Positions 43,730-52,149 of a stretch of DNA of 64,000 nucleotides are shown in pieces (position 1 is the stretch's first letter; every line of letters begins with the position of its first letter). The notes beneath the pieces were generated by a model, which was not told the DNA's origin, did no database searches, and was given only the letters and a program-made list of their open reading frames with translations. The DNA comes from JBJTUH01 sp044346175 (GTDB taxonomy: Bacteria; Cyanobacteriota; Vampirovibrionia; Vampirovibrionales; JAJTHC01): the NCBI GenBank assembly GCA_044346175.1, contig JBIIZQ010000007.1, positions 1 through 64,000 of the forward strand, written 5' to 3'. Position numbers and translations under genes: made by a program.

Positions 43730-46036
43730 ATGATGATGCTCTCTTCTCATACTCAAGCATTTTGGTCGCCTTTGGAAGTCGCTCAAGCCCATTACGACAA
43801 ACTACCCGCTCAAATTCAACGGGTACGTGACCTGTTGGGTCGTGCTTCGTTAACCACAGCTGAAAAAGCCGTGCTGTCTCACTTAGACCCCGAAAAAGGC
43901 TTTGAAGAAACCATTGTACGTGGGCAGTCTATGCTCAAATTGCGTCCTGACCGTGTCGCCATGCAGGATGCCACGGCTCAAATGGCTATTTTACAGTTTA
44001 TGCAGGCAGGACGTAGCCAAGTTGCAGTACCTTCAAGCGTCCATTGTGACCACTTGATTCGTGCGCAATCGGGTGCAGAAGAAGACATGCAACGGGCTAT
44101 TTCAGAAAACCGTGAAGTGTACGCATTTTTAAAATCAGCAGCGGCACGTTACGGCATGGGTTTTTGGGAACCTGGGAGTGGTATTATTCACCAAGTCGTT
44201 CTTGAAAAATACGCCTTCCCTGGAGGCCTTATGATTGGTACCGATAGCCATACCCCCAACGCTGGTGGGTTAGGCATGGTCGCCATTGGTGTGGGGGGTG
44301 CTGATGCCGCTGAAACCATGGCAGGTCTTATCTGGGAAGTTAGAGCACCCAAACTGATTGGGGTTCACCTCAAAGGAAAACTTCAAGGCTGGACCGCACC
44401 CAAAGACGTGATTTTACACCTGCTTGGTATTTTAACCACTAAGGGTGGTACCAACCATATTGTAGAGTACTTTGGTGAAGGGGTTGACTCTATCAGCTGT
44501 ACAGGAAAAGGTACCATCACGAACATGGGAGCTGAGCTCGGTGCAACGACCTCTATTTTCCCCTATGATGAGCGTATGGCAAAATACTTAGCCGCCACTG
44601 AGCGTCAGACGATTGCAGAACTGGCCACCAAACACCAAGCCTACCTGCTCCCCGATGCCGATGTGTTAGCCCATCCAGAAAACTACTATGACGAAATTAT
44701 TGAAATTGACCTCAATACCCTTGAGCCTCATATTGTAGGACCCCATGCACCTGACCGTGCAAGACCCCTATCCGTATTTGCCGAAGAAATCAAAAAAGAA
44801 AATTGGCCTGAAACGTTCTCTGCCACACTCATCGGTAGCTGTACTAACTCCAGTTATGAGGACATTGAACGCTGTGCTAACCTTGCACGCCAAGCCCAAA
44901 AAAGAGGATTGGGTCTTAACACCCCTCTTCTCATTACCCCTGGCTCAAACCAAGTGTATGAAACCATTGAAAAAACAGGGCAACTGGAAACCTTTAATCA
45001 GCTTGGTGTCACCGTACTCGCCAATGCGTGCGGACCTTGTATTGGTAACTGGGACAGAAGCGATATACCTCAAGGCGAAACCAACGCCATTATTACCAGT
45101 TTTAACCGTAACTTTCCCAAGCGAAACGACGGTAACGGTGGAACGCTTGCCTTTATTGGTAGCCCTGAACTTGTAATGGCGTATGCTTTGTCGGGTAAAA
45201 CGACCTTTAACCCTCATACAGATACGCTCTCTGATGGTCAAGTACTTGAAGCCCCCACGGCGGAAGAGCTACCCAGTGAAGGGTTTGTCATTTCATGGCG
45301 TGGTTTCGTTGCCCCTGATGCTTCGCTTGCAAACACCCCCATTGACATCTCACCTACCAGCGGACGACTTGAGATTCTTAAGCCCTTCTCCCCTTGCAAT
45401 CTCAGCGAGTACCATGAGCTACCTATTTTGGTGAAAACCCAAGGGCAAACCACCACAGACCACATCTCTCCTGCAGGGCGAGATTGGTTACCCTTAAGAG
45501 GTCATCTTTCAGGTATTAGCCATAACATGCTACTGGGTGCCGTGGATGCCTTGTCAGGTAAGCCTGCAGCACCTATCATGATGGATGTTTGTGGTGTACA
45601 ACGGGGCACCTCTGCTTGGGCATTGGAAGCCATGCGACTCAAAGCCGAAGGACTCGGTACTGTCGTCGTGGGTGATGAAAACTACGGCGAAGGCTCAAGC
45701 CGTGAACACGCTGCGATGTCACCCCGTTTACTTGGTATCAAAGTAGTCATTGCCCGAAGTTTCGCTCGTATCCATGAAACCAACTTGAAAAAACAAGGGA
45801 TTCTGCCCTTAGTGTTTTCAGACAGTAAGGATTATGAGCGTGTCCAAAAAGGGGATAGACTCACCTTTAAGGGACTTGATGCACTCTCACCTGGTAAACC
45901 CGTTGTGGTTGAAGTGTTACCCATTCAAGGAGGAGCAACTTTCACCTTGAGCTTGAATCACTCCATGACTCAAGAGCAGTTAGCTTGGTTTAAAGCGGGT
46001 TCCGCACTGAACGCAGCCAACAGCCCTGTCGCTTAG
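43730..46036 (+). CDS. acn: Aconitate hydratase, mitochondrial-type
   Basis: Interconverts citrate and isocitrate in the TCA cycle with a [4Fe-4S] cluster. The 768 residues follow the mitochondrial aconitase layout: VPSSVHCDHLI, IGTDSHTPNAGGLGMVAIGVGGADA, and the cluster ligands Cys371 (IGSCTNSSYED), Cys434 and Cys437 (ANACGPCIGNW). The 63- and 3-residue spacing is the same as in mitochondrial aconitase. NRNFPKRNDG and the swivel domain GDENYGEGSSREHAAMSPRLLG follow. AcnA/IRP types are about 890 residues and AcnB is circularly rearranged, so this is a third bacterial class. The start is three tandem ATG codons and no strong ribosome-binding site is seen. A perfect terminator follows. Confidence 0.97.
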   Translation: MMMLSSHTQAFWSPLEVAQAHYDKLPAQIQRVRDLLGRASLTTAEKAVLSHLDPEKGFEETIVRGQSMLKLRPDRVAMQDATAQMAILQFMQAGRSQVAVPSSVHCDHLIRAQSGAEEDMQRAISENREVYAFLKSAAARYGMGFWEPGSGIIHQVVLEKYAFPGGLMIGTDSHTPNAGGLGMVAIGVGGADAAETMAGLIWEVRAPKLIGVHLKGKLQGWTAPKDVILHLLGILTTKGGTNHIVEYFGEGVDSISCTGKGTITNMGAELGATTSIFPYDERMAKYLAATERQTIAELATKHQAYLLPDADVLAHPENYYDEIIEIDLNTLEPHIVGPHAPDRARPLSVFAEEIKKENWPETFSATLIGSCTNSSYEDIERCANLARQAQKRGLGLNTPLLITPGSNQVYETIEKTGQLETFNQLGVTVLANACGPCIGNWDRSDIPQGETNAIITSFNRNFPKRNDGNGGTLAFIGSPELVMAYALSGKTTFNPHTDTLSDGQVLEAPTAEELPSEGFVISWRGFVAPDASLANTPIDISPTSGRLEILKPFSPCNLSEYHELPILVKTQGQTTTDHISPAGRDWLPLRGHLSGISHNMLLGAVDALSGKPAAPIMMDVCGVQRGTSAWALEAMRLKAEGLGTVVVGDENYGEGSSREHAAMSPRLLGIKVVIARSFARIHETNLKKQGILPLVFSDSKDYERVQKGDRLTFKGLDALSPGKPVVVEVLPIQGGATFTLSLNHSMTQEQLAWFKAGSALNAANSPVA

Positions 46037-46063
46037 TTCAAAACTAAAACTTCATGGTAAAAC

Positions 46064-46099
46064 AAACCACCGCACTTCTTAACTGAAGTGCGGTGGTTT
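46064..46099. terminator. Bidirectional terminator between acn and the Sel1-repeat gene
   Basis: AAACCACCGCACTTC (46064-46078) pairs perfectly with GAAGTGCGGTGGTTT (46085-46099), six-base loop, with A/T tracts on both sides. It serves two convergent genes. Confidence 0.93.
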
Positions 46100-46102
46100 A
46101 AC

Positions 46103-46762
46103 TTAAGGGGTCATGACAGCAATACGGGTCACTTTAAGCTTAGGAATCTTGGACTGTAGGCTTTTAAAAGTTTGAAGCGTCGTGGCTTTCTCAGACGCAG
46201 TGAAAGTCTCCCATAAAGTATCAAGATTCAGTTGATAAACCCCTAGGGTATCAGGGAAACCACGCAACAAAGCCAGTTTCAACCAAGCATAACTGGTCGT
46301 TTTATTAGTGACAACAAATTGTCCTTTACGATACGCCTGTGCCATATCCCCCATCCCCTCAGGATGCCCCGCAAAGGCAGCTTTTTTTGCCCACTCAAAC
46401 TCTAACGAAGCATCTTTAGGAATACCTTGGCACCAGCCATACCCATAACAGTTAGAGAGGGTCATCATAGCCTGTGTTTCACCCGCCGCAGCAAGGGGTT
46501 TAAGTATCTCAAGAGTCGTTTCTGATGTTTCATACAACTTGCCATTAGGACGAGTCGTGATAACATACAAGGGTTCTTTGGTGGGTTTAGACGCAACAGC
46601 AGCTTGACGCACTGAAGCTGAGGGAGGCTTAGAAGTCACGGATGCCTCAGCCAACGCCTGCACAAAGCACCCAAAGCCCAAGAAAATCGTCAGTACATAG
46701 GTCAGTGGTGCCAACACAAACAACGATATTGGATAACCAGACCCATGAAGCTTTTTCAACAT
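46103..46762 (-). CDS. Exported or membrane-anchored Sel1-like repeat protein
   Basis: About 219 residues from the ATG at 46762, which has GGGAG eight bases upstream; a start at 46780 is possible. An N-terminal hydrophobic segment (SLFVLAPLTYVLTIFLGFGCFVQALAEA) is a signal peptide or anchor. A Lys/Pro linker follows. Then come two to three Sel1-type helical repeats: LKPLAAAGETQAMMTLSNCYGYG, IPKDASLEFEWAKKAAFAGHPEGMGDMAQAYRKG and KTTSYAWLKLALLRGF. Sel1 repeats mediate protein-protein contacts, often in envelope stress or secretion systems. It shares its terminator with acn and has no obvious partner nearby. Confidence 0.88.
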   Translation of the reverse strand: MLKKLHGSGYPISLFVLAPLTYVLTIFLGFGCFVQALAEASVTSKPPSASVRQAAVASKPTKEPLYVITTRPNGKLYETSETTLEILKPLAAAGETQAMMTLSNCYGYGWCQGIPKDASLEFEWAKKAAFAGHPEGMGDMAQAYRKGQFVVTNKTTSYAWLKLALLRGFPDTLGVYQLNLDTLWETFTASEKATTLQTFKSLQSKIPKLKVTRIAVMTP

Positions 46763-47047
46763 ATCCTCACTCCCATTCAAAGTTATCTATGCAATACGTA
46801 TACGCCTTATGAGGCACTGTGTAACACAATATGCCTTCGGCGTTGAGGCGTGACTAGCGTATTATCGGCAACAATGGTATCCTCTTATTAAAGTAGAGGT
46901 TCTTCTTTGCATTTTGCTTCCATACATCAACACATCTTTCAGGTCAAATCCAATAAGGCTAGCATTTTTGAGCTAAACTTGGGTTTAAAGTAACTATAAA
47001 TTGTTTTTATAATTCAAACACATAAGATTGTATTGGCTCCTATCATC

Positions 47048-48571
47048 ATGCTTGCTCATGCCTTTCCACCACCAAGCGATAATGACATTTCAAACCAACA
47101 TACGACGAGTCAAAGCATCGCTAAACCTTTCTCCTACAAGGCACTTCTACATAATGTGAGCTTTCAAATTGTGTTTGCCCTCTTACTAGGAGTGGGCATT
47201 GGTCTTTTAGGGATTAACCCAGATAGCATATGGCACACGATTGCTGTAGGCGCTAAGCCACTTTCTACCATTTTTATTCACCTCATTAAAATGGTGATTA
47301 CCCCCTTACTTTTTGCAACCTTAGTGGTAGGGATTGCTGGGGGTGGACATGACCCTAGAAAAGTAGGTCGTGTAGGACTTAAAGCTTTTATATACTTTGA
47401 AATTGCGACAACGGCAGCCCTCATCATTGGGTTACTGGTGGCTAATTGGCTACAACCTGGCATTGGTACAGGACTTGACCCGAATACGATTATGCACCAA
47501 AATGCGGGCGAGGCTGCAAATATCCTCAGCAATGCAAAAGCAGTGGCGGGTTCACATGATTGGAGTCATTTCCTTTTAAGCATGATTCCCGAAAGTCCTG
47601 TGGGTGCCATGGCTGAAGGTAAAATCCTGCAGGTAGTCTTTTTTAGTGTCATGTTTGCATTGGCATTGATGGCCTCGGGCGATAAAGGGAAACCCATTCT
47701 TGAGGGGCTGGAAAGCCTGAGTGATGTGATGTTTAAACTCGTCGGCATGGTCATGCGCGTCGCACCCTTTGGGGTTTTTGGGGCATTGGCTTCTGCAGTG
47801 GCACTGAATGGGACGAAGGTCTTTGGGGCTTATATCAACTTGATTGGGTCATTGTATCTTGCCTTAGGCATTTTTCTGGTTCTCATTCCGGGGTTAACCT
47901 GCTTACTCATGGGTATCTCCATTCCCAAGCTCTTTAAAGCCATTGCCGACCCCTTACTCTTAGCCTTTACCACAACCAGTTCTGAATCTGCTATGCCTAA
48001 GGCGATGGAGAGTCTCCAACGCTTTGGCGTACCACGGGATATTGTAGGGTTTGTATTACCCACAGGTTATAGCTTTAACTTGGATGGGAGTACCCTTTAT
48101 CTGTGTTTGGCCTCCTTATTCATCGCCCAGGTTCTTAATGTTCATCTGAGCATTCAAGAGCAAATCACATTGGTACTCACTTTGATGGTCACCTCTAAAG
48201 GGGTCGCTGCAGTGCCTCGGGCTTCTTTAGTCATTTTAGCGGGAACACTCGCTGCGTTTAAAATCCCAGTGGAAGGCGTTGCACTACTTTTGGGAGTGGA
48301 CCACGTACTAGACATGGCACGTACCAGTGTCAATTTATTAGGAAACTGTGTCGCCTCGGTTGTCGTGGCTAAGTGGGAAGGGGTTTTAACAGAAGGGGAT
48401 ATGACGACAGTAACGCCTGAGACGAATACTGAAGCGTCGCCCTATACTACCGCTATCCCTTCTTGGAGTGGACTCCCCACTCAGGAAGCAAGTCTCTCTG
48501 AGACAGTAACCCTTGAAACCAAACCCTCAAACATACAAAACACTCATACGTTATCAAGTATGCACTTTTAA
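47048..48571 (+). CDS. Dicarboxylate/amino acid:cation symporter (SLC1 / GltP-DctA family)
   Basis: Sodium- or proton-coupled uptake of glutamate, aspartate or C4-dicarboxylates across the inner membrane. Family landmarks are FIHLIKMVITPLLFATLVVGIAG, the first re-entrant hairpin TTTSSESAMPKAMESLQRFGVP, then VGFVLPTGYSFNLDGSTLYL, and the second hairpin and TM8 region VTSKGVAAVPRASLVILAGTLAAF...LLLGVDHVLDMARTSVNLLGNCVA. The substrate Asp/Arg-type positions (DMARTSVN) look intact. About eight helices are expected. The C-terminal 70 residues are a disordered Thr/Ser/Glu tail, longer than usual. I prefer the ATG at 47048; a TTG at 47033 is in frame. The amidase gene begins 22 bp after its stop. 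Confidence 0.95.
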   Translation: MLAHAFPPPSDNDISNQHTTSQSIAKPFSYKALLHNVSFQIVFALLLGVGIGLLGINPDSIWHTIAVGAKPLSTIFIHLIKMVITPLLFATLVVGIAGGGHDPRKVGRVGLKAFIYFEIATTAALIIGLLVANWLQPGIGTGLDPNTIMHQNAGEAANILSNAKAVAGSHDWSHFLLSMIPESPVGAMAEGKILQVVFFSVMFALALMASGDKGKPILEGLESLSDVMFKLVGMVMRVAPFGVFGALASAVALNGTKVFGAYINLIGSLYLALGIFLVLIPGLTCLLMGISIPKLFKAIADPLLLAFTTTSSESAMPKAMESLQRFGVPRDIVGFVLPTGYSFNLDGSTLYLCLASLFIAQVLNVHLSIQEQITLVLTLMVTSKGVAAVPRASLVILAGTLAAFKIPVEGVALLLGVDHVLDMARTSVNLLGNCVASVVVAKWEGVLTEGDMTTVTPETNTEASPYTTAIPSWSGLPTQEASLSETVTLETKPSNIQNTHTLSSMHF

Positions 48572-48593
48572 GCACCGCCTTGATAACGCTACC

Positions 48594-50366
48594 ATGTTTG
48601 TTGCAACGCCAATATTTCTTACAAAGCCTTATCCTTGGTTAATAACCTTGGTGGGCTTTGTGGTTGGTATGGGTGGCCATGAAACCTTATGCCAAGCACG
48701 CCCCCCCATGGTGCTATCGCCATGCAAAACAGAAGCCCTTATCACGCTGTACTATCCTCATGCACGTGTCGAGATTAAAAAGAACGATAAACAAAAAAAA
48801 CGATTTTACCTGATTGCGGCTCAACCACAATACCCACAAAAAGCGTTTTTAGTAGGAAAGGTGAATGCACCTAAAGCCCCTCTTGCTACAAGCAAGAGGC
48901 TCACGCTCAATGGTAAGCCCGTCACACTCTCAGAACAAGGTTTTGTGGTGATGGTCTCTCAAGAAGCCCCTGTCACGCTTCAGTACGCATCGTGCCAGCA
49001 ATGGCAAGTACCTCTAAGGTGGCAAAAAACCGTTGTCCCCGCCACTATCCCTCTCGATACACTCATCCAAAAGGATACCGTGGCACTCAATCATCCACTT
49101 TCTGAGACACCTACCTCACCCCAATTTTGGGTCGTATTAAATCGCAAAAAGCCATCGCAGTATCACACAAGCCAAACCAATTCAAAAGACGCACTGGATA
49201 CGCCCCCCGTAAGAGTGCAACCTGATGATGAAGCTTTTAGGCTACCTGCACAACTCCCCATGACTTGGCTCCCTGTCACACATCGTTTAGAACGTCATAA
49301 AGACACCCCTCACAAGGAAACTTGGTTTGGATGGATGCCCTCCGCCTCTTCTGTACGCACACAAACGACAGCCATCGTTTACTGGGTAAAATCGTCTGAG
49401 CTTGCACAACTCACACCTGCTTCAAACGCCATCACACCACAGATTACCCAAACACTGACTTGGAAAAAACCCTCAAAACCCCAAACCTACCATTGGTTTT
49501 TTGAGACCACTCACCTACTCCCCCTCATGTGGGACTACCATAGCCCAAGCCAAACCCTAAGTTTTACCAGCCATGGCAGTGCAATAAACCCGTTTAAGAC
49601 GCTCGTACAAGCCCCATTGCCATGCCACAGTCTCAGCCCTGAACCCTATACACACCATTGGGTATGTCGCTTACCTTTGACACTGAAAGGCATTTCAGTA
49701 CAACACACACAACTGGGTATAAAGCAACATCGTATAGAAGCCATTGTAAAACTCCAGCCCACTCGCACCACGCTCCAAGGACGTGTGATTGTATTAGATG
49801 CTGGACATGGGGGCAAAGAATCAGGAGCCATGGGGATGACTGGCGTAGCAGAGAAAACCCTGAACTGGCAAGTGGTTCAAAAATTATCCCAACATCTTCA
49901 AACCTTAGGTGCAAAGGTCTACCTCACCCATCAAGGCGAAGGGATGCGTCCCAAGCTACCGCTGAATGTGGCAGAAGACCTTAAAGCCCGTGTACGTTGG
50001 ACCATGGCACGTGATACGGATGTCTTTTTAAGTATTCATCACAATGCCCTCCCCGACGGTATGAACCCCTACGAAACCCATGGCACAGAAACCTACTGGT
50101 TTACCCCCCAAAGCCATTGTTTAGCACAAACGGTGCATGGGTCGGTGGTGAAGGCTCTTGGTCTTAAAGACAATGGTATCTGGCAGAAGAATCTTGCCGT
50201 TATAAGACCCTGGACATACCCCAGTATATTATTAGAACTTGGCTCTATGATTCACCCAACAGAATATCGCTTACTCAAGCAAGCATCCACACAAACAAAA
50301 GCTGTACAAGGGATTACAGAGGGTCTATTAAACTATTTTAAACACTGTACTAAAACTTCACAGTAA
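48594..50366 (+). CDS. N-acetylmuramoyl-L-alanine amidase (Amidase_3, AmiC-like) with long N-terminal region
   Basis: Zinc amidase that cuts the bond between muramic acid and the peptide in peptidoglycan, usually for daughter-cell separation. About 590 residues from the ATG at 48594. An upstream start at 48513 would overlap the symporter gene and place residues before the signal segment. A hydrophobic signal (PWLITLVGFVVGMGGHETLCQA) suggests export. Residues about 35-395 are beta-rich and Pro/Thr-rich, with no certain AMIN or SH3 match. The catalytic domain has zinc His405 (DAGHGGKESGAMG), Glu420 (GVAEKTLN), SIHHN and the final catalytic Glu in LLELGSM. All key residues are present. No divisome gene is adjacent. 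Confidence 0.94.
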   Translation: MFVATPIFLTKPYPWLITLVGFVVGMGGHETLCQARPPMVLSPCKTEALITLYYPHARVEIKKNDKQKKRFYLIAAQPQYPQKAFLVGKVNAPKAPLATSKRLTLNGKPVTLSEQGFVVMVSQEAPVTLQYASCQQWQVPLRWQKTVVPATIPLDTLIQKDTVALNHPLSETPTSPQFWVVLNRKKPSQYHTSQTNSKDALDTPPVRVQPDDEAFRLPAQLPMTWLPVTHRLERHKDTPHKETWFGWMPSASSVRTQTTAIVYWVKSSELAQLTPASNAITPQITQTLTWKKPSKPQTYHWFFETTHLLPLMWDYHSPSQTLSFTSHGSAINPFKTLVQAPLPCHSLSPEPYTHHWVCRLPLTLKGISVQHTQLGIKQHRIEAIVKLQPTRTTLQGRVIVLDAGHGGKESGAMGMTGVAEKTLNWQVVQKLSQHLQTLGAKVYLTHQGEGMRPKLPLNVAEDLKARVRWTMARDTDVFLSIHHNALPDGMNPYETHGTETYWFTPQSHCLAQTVHGSVVKALGLKDNGIWQKNLAVIRPWTYPSILLELGSMIHPTEYRLLKQASTQTKAVQGITEGLLNYFKHCTKTSQ

Positions 50367-50417
50367 CCTACGCCTTGCCCATGTAAGCATCATAAAAATG
50401 TGGTCAAGCCTTGGACA

Positions 50418-50450
50418 GTGTAACAGACTTGTTACACGAACGTTTATTCA
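50418..50450 (+). promoter_or_regulatory. Palindromic operator-like site and element shared with flagellin upstream region
   Basis: GTGTAACA and TGTTACAC (50418-50437) are exact complements with a four-base spacer. The right arm runs into TTGTTACACGAAC, three bases and TATTCA (50429-50450), as upstream of flagellin. It lies about 180-210 bp before the start of the VWD-like gene. Confidence 0.5.
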
Positions 50451-50627
50451 CTCAAAGATTTTGTAGAAAATGGTCAATATGTTATATAGACAGGTGTTTA
50501 TTGTGTCAACCTATTCCCGTGGGAATGATTTACCCTAGGAGGTTCCCTCAGTGATAGGGAGGGGTTGAGAGCTAGTAGGCAACCGTTTTCGCTCATTGCC
50601 GTATATACATCTAAAAGAGAGAGGTTC

Positions 50628-52064
50628 ATGTCCCCCATGATGAATACTGTTGGTATGCCTCCCATGCCACTTCCCCCCATAACAGGTAGTCCTTTACCCT
50701 TTCCTCCCAATATGCCGCTTGGTCCGATGCCTATTGGATTACCAGGATTACCAGGATTACCAAACAATGGTAGTTTTGCCAATGCAGGAGCCAACACCAA
50801 TGCGGGAGTCATCAACTCTTTAGGTTTAACGCCACAAGGTATGCTTGGCGTACCTCAGTTTGGAAATGGTGGACTATTGCCTCCTTTATGCCCTCCCCCT
50901 GGTCCATTAGGATTACAGGGAGGCTTTCAGATGGCAGGTGCTCAAGCGGGTGCGAATGCAGGCGTACTTTCTCAGATAGGTCGTCCTCCTATGCCAATGC
51001 TACCCCCTTTAGGTATCCCTGGACAGGGTACGTTTATCTCTGGTGGCATTTCTCAAGCACAAGCGAGTAGCTTCGCACAAGCCACAAGCCAAGCCCAACA
51101 ACAAGGGTTTGCACAACTCATGCCCATGTTATCTAACGTTATTAGCCAAGCGACAGCCTCTGCACAGGCAAGGGCGGGTGCTACAACGAATGGCTCTGGC
51201 GATAATAGCATGATGATGATGATGATGATGATGTCGATGATGATGATGAATACCAATGCAAGTGCGCAAGCGGATAGTAGCAGTGACAGTTCATTGCGCT
51301 CACTTTTACTCGCACGTGCCATGGCAGGTAGTAGTGCGAACTCAGACAGTGATGTGCTTGTGAAAGTACCTCGCAGACACGAGCAACCTCCTGAAATTGA
51401 GCTCCCCCCCCCTCCTCGTGGGCATCGACCTCCTCCTCCTGAGACCCCTCCTCATCGCACCCCACCACCGCCAGATTTACCACCACCCCCTAAAACCCCA
51501 CCACCATCCAAGACCCCTGACAAGAAATATGGGAATTTCTCTGTCATTGGTGACCCCGTCTATAACACCGTAAAAGGGGATAAGTATGACTACAAAGGAA
51601 AAGGCGATAAGCTCCTCCTTGACCTTAAAAACGATGGGACAAACCTTGATAAAGTGGTTGGATTCAACCAACAACAAGGGAAGTATGTCAATCAAACCAA
51701 GCTAACATTCCATACTGATGATGGTAAACAACTTGCTTATGATGCTCAAACTAACAAGTTTTCCGTCGATGGTAAGGCTATTAGTGATATGGCAGAACTA
51801 GAAAAATACGGAGCCTTTGTGTCTAAAAATGGCGATAGTAAATGGAACGTCAGATTCCCTGCTGAAGATGGTGGACCGCCTATTAACCTATCTTTTGAAC
51901 GTAAAAAAGGTCAAACCTTTAATGGCTACTACATGAATACCTATGGTAGCGGTATTCCCTACGACCCTGCAAACCCTGGCAGTACGCTAGAAGGTGGTTT
52001 AGCGGTGGAAGCTCCCAAAGGCTCCCCTGGCTATACGGACCTTCCAGACAACAAACGAGCCTAA
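50628..52064 (+). CDS. Pro/Gly/Met-rich protein with poly-Met tract and VWD-like domain
   Basis: Starting at the ATG with AGAGAGAGG upstream (50628) gives 478 residues; a TTG at 50565 is in frame but poorly spaced. The N-terminus (1-190) is Pro/Gly/Met/Asn/Ala-rich (MPPMPLPPITGSP, repeated GLPGLP) with no classical signal peptide. About residues 195-206 contain eight Met in a row, a Ser, then four more Met, encoded by an (ATG)n tract. A poly-Pro segment follows (about 255-300). The C-terminal 170 residues (FSVIGDPVYNTVKGDKYDYKG, then KGDKLLLDL) resemble a von Willebrand type D domain, GDPHYxTFDGxxYDFxGxG, with His replaced by Val. The N-terminal half is probably disordered. It may be a surface or secreted protein. 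Confidence 0.85.
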   Translation: MSPMMNTVGMPPMPLPPITGSPLPFPPNMPLGPMPIGLPGLPGLPNNGSFANAGANTNAGVINSLGLTPQGMLGVPQFGNGGLLPPLCPPPGPLGLQGGFQMAGAQAGANAGVLSQIGRPPMPMLPPLGIPGQGTFISGGISQAQASSFAQATSQAQQQGFAQLMPMLSNVISQATASAQARAGATTNGSGDNSMMMMMMMMSMMMMNTNASAQADSSSDSSLRSLLLARAMAGSSANSDSDVLVKVPRRHEQPPEIELPPPPRGHRPPPPETPPHRTPPPPDLPPPPKTPPPSKTPDKKYGNFSVIGDPVYNTVKGDKYDYKGKGDKLLLDLKNDGTNLDKVVGFNQQQGKYVNQTKLTFHTDDGKQLAYDAQTNKFSVDGKAISDMAELEKYGAFVSKNGDSKWNVRFPAEDGGPPINLSFERKKGQTFNGYYMNTYGSGIPYDPANPGSTLEGGLAVEAPKGSPGYTDLPDNKRA

Positions 52065-52068
52065 CAGT

Positions 52069-52101
52069 AATAAGCCCCTTAGTTTTTCTAAGGGGCTTAT
52101 T
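52069..52101. terminator. Bidirectional terminator between convergent genes
   Basis: AATAAGCCCCTTAG (52069-52082) pairs perfectly with CTAAGGGGCTTATT (52088-52101), five-T loop, with T-rich flank. Confidence 0.93.
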
Positions 52102-52149
52102 ATTTTAGACATGTGTTAGGTGCCTAAACACCCGAGTCACAACAACACA

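Noticed and set aside
48513..48593. Upstream start for the amidase
   Set aside because: Would overlap the symporter gene and put 27 polar residues before the signal segment.
50418..50437. NtcA or CRP/FNR binding site
   Set aside because: Those need TGT-N10-ACA; this site has N12, so the assignment would be forced.
50538..50569. AGGAGG with a five-codon GTG frame as a leader peptide
   Set aside because: The peptide has no run of a regulatory amino acid and no alternative hairpins are clear.
50565..50627. TTG start for the VWD-like gene
   Set aside because: GGGAGGGG touches the TTG directly; the ATG at 50628 has a properly spaced AGAGAGAGG.
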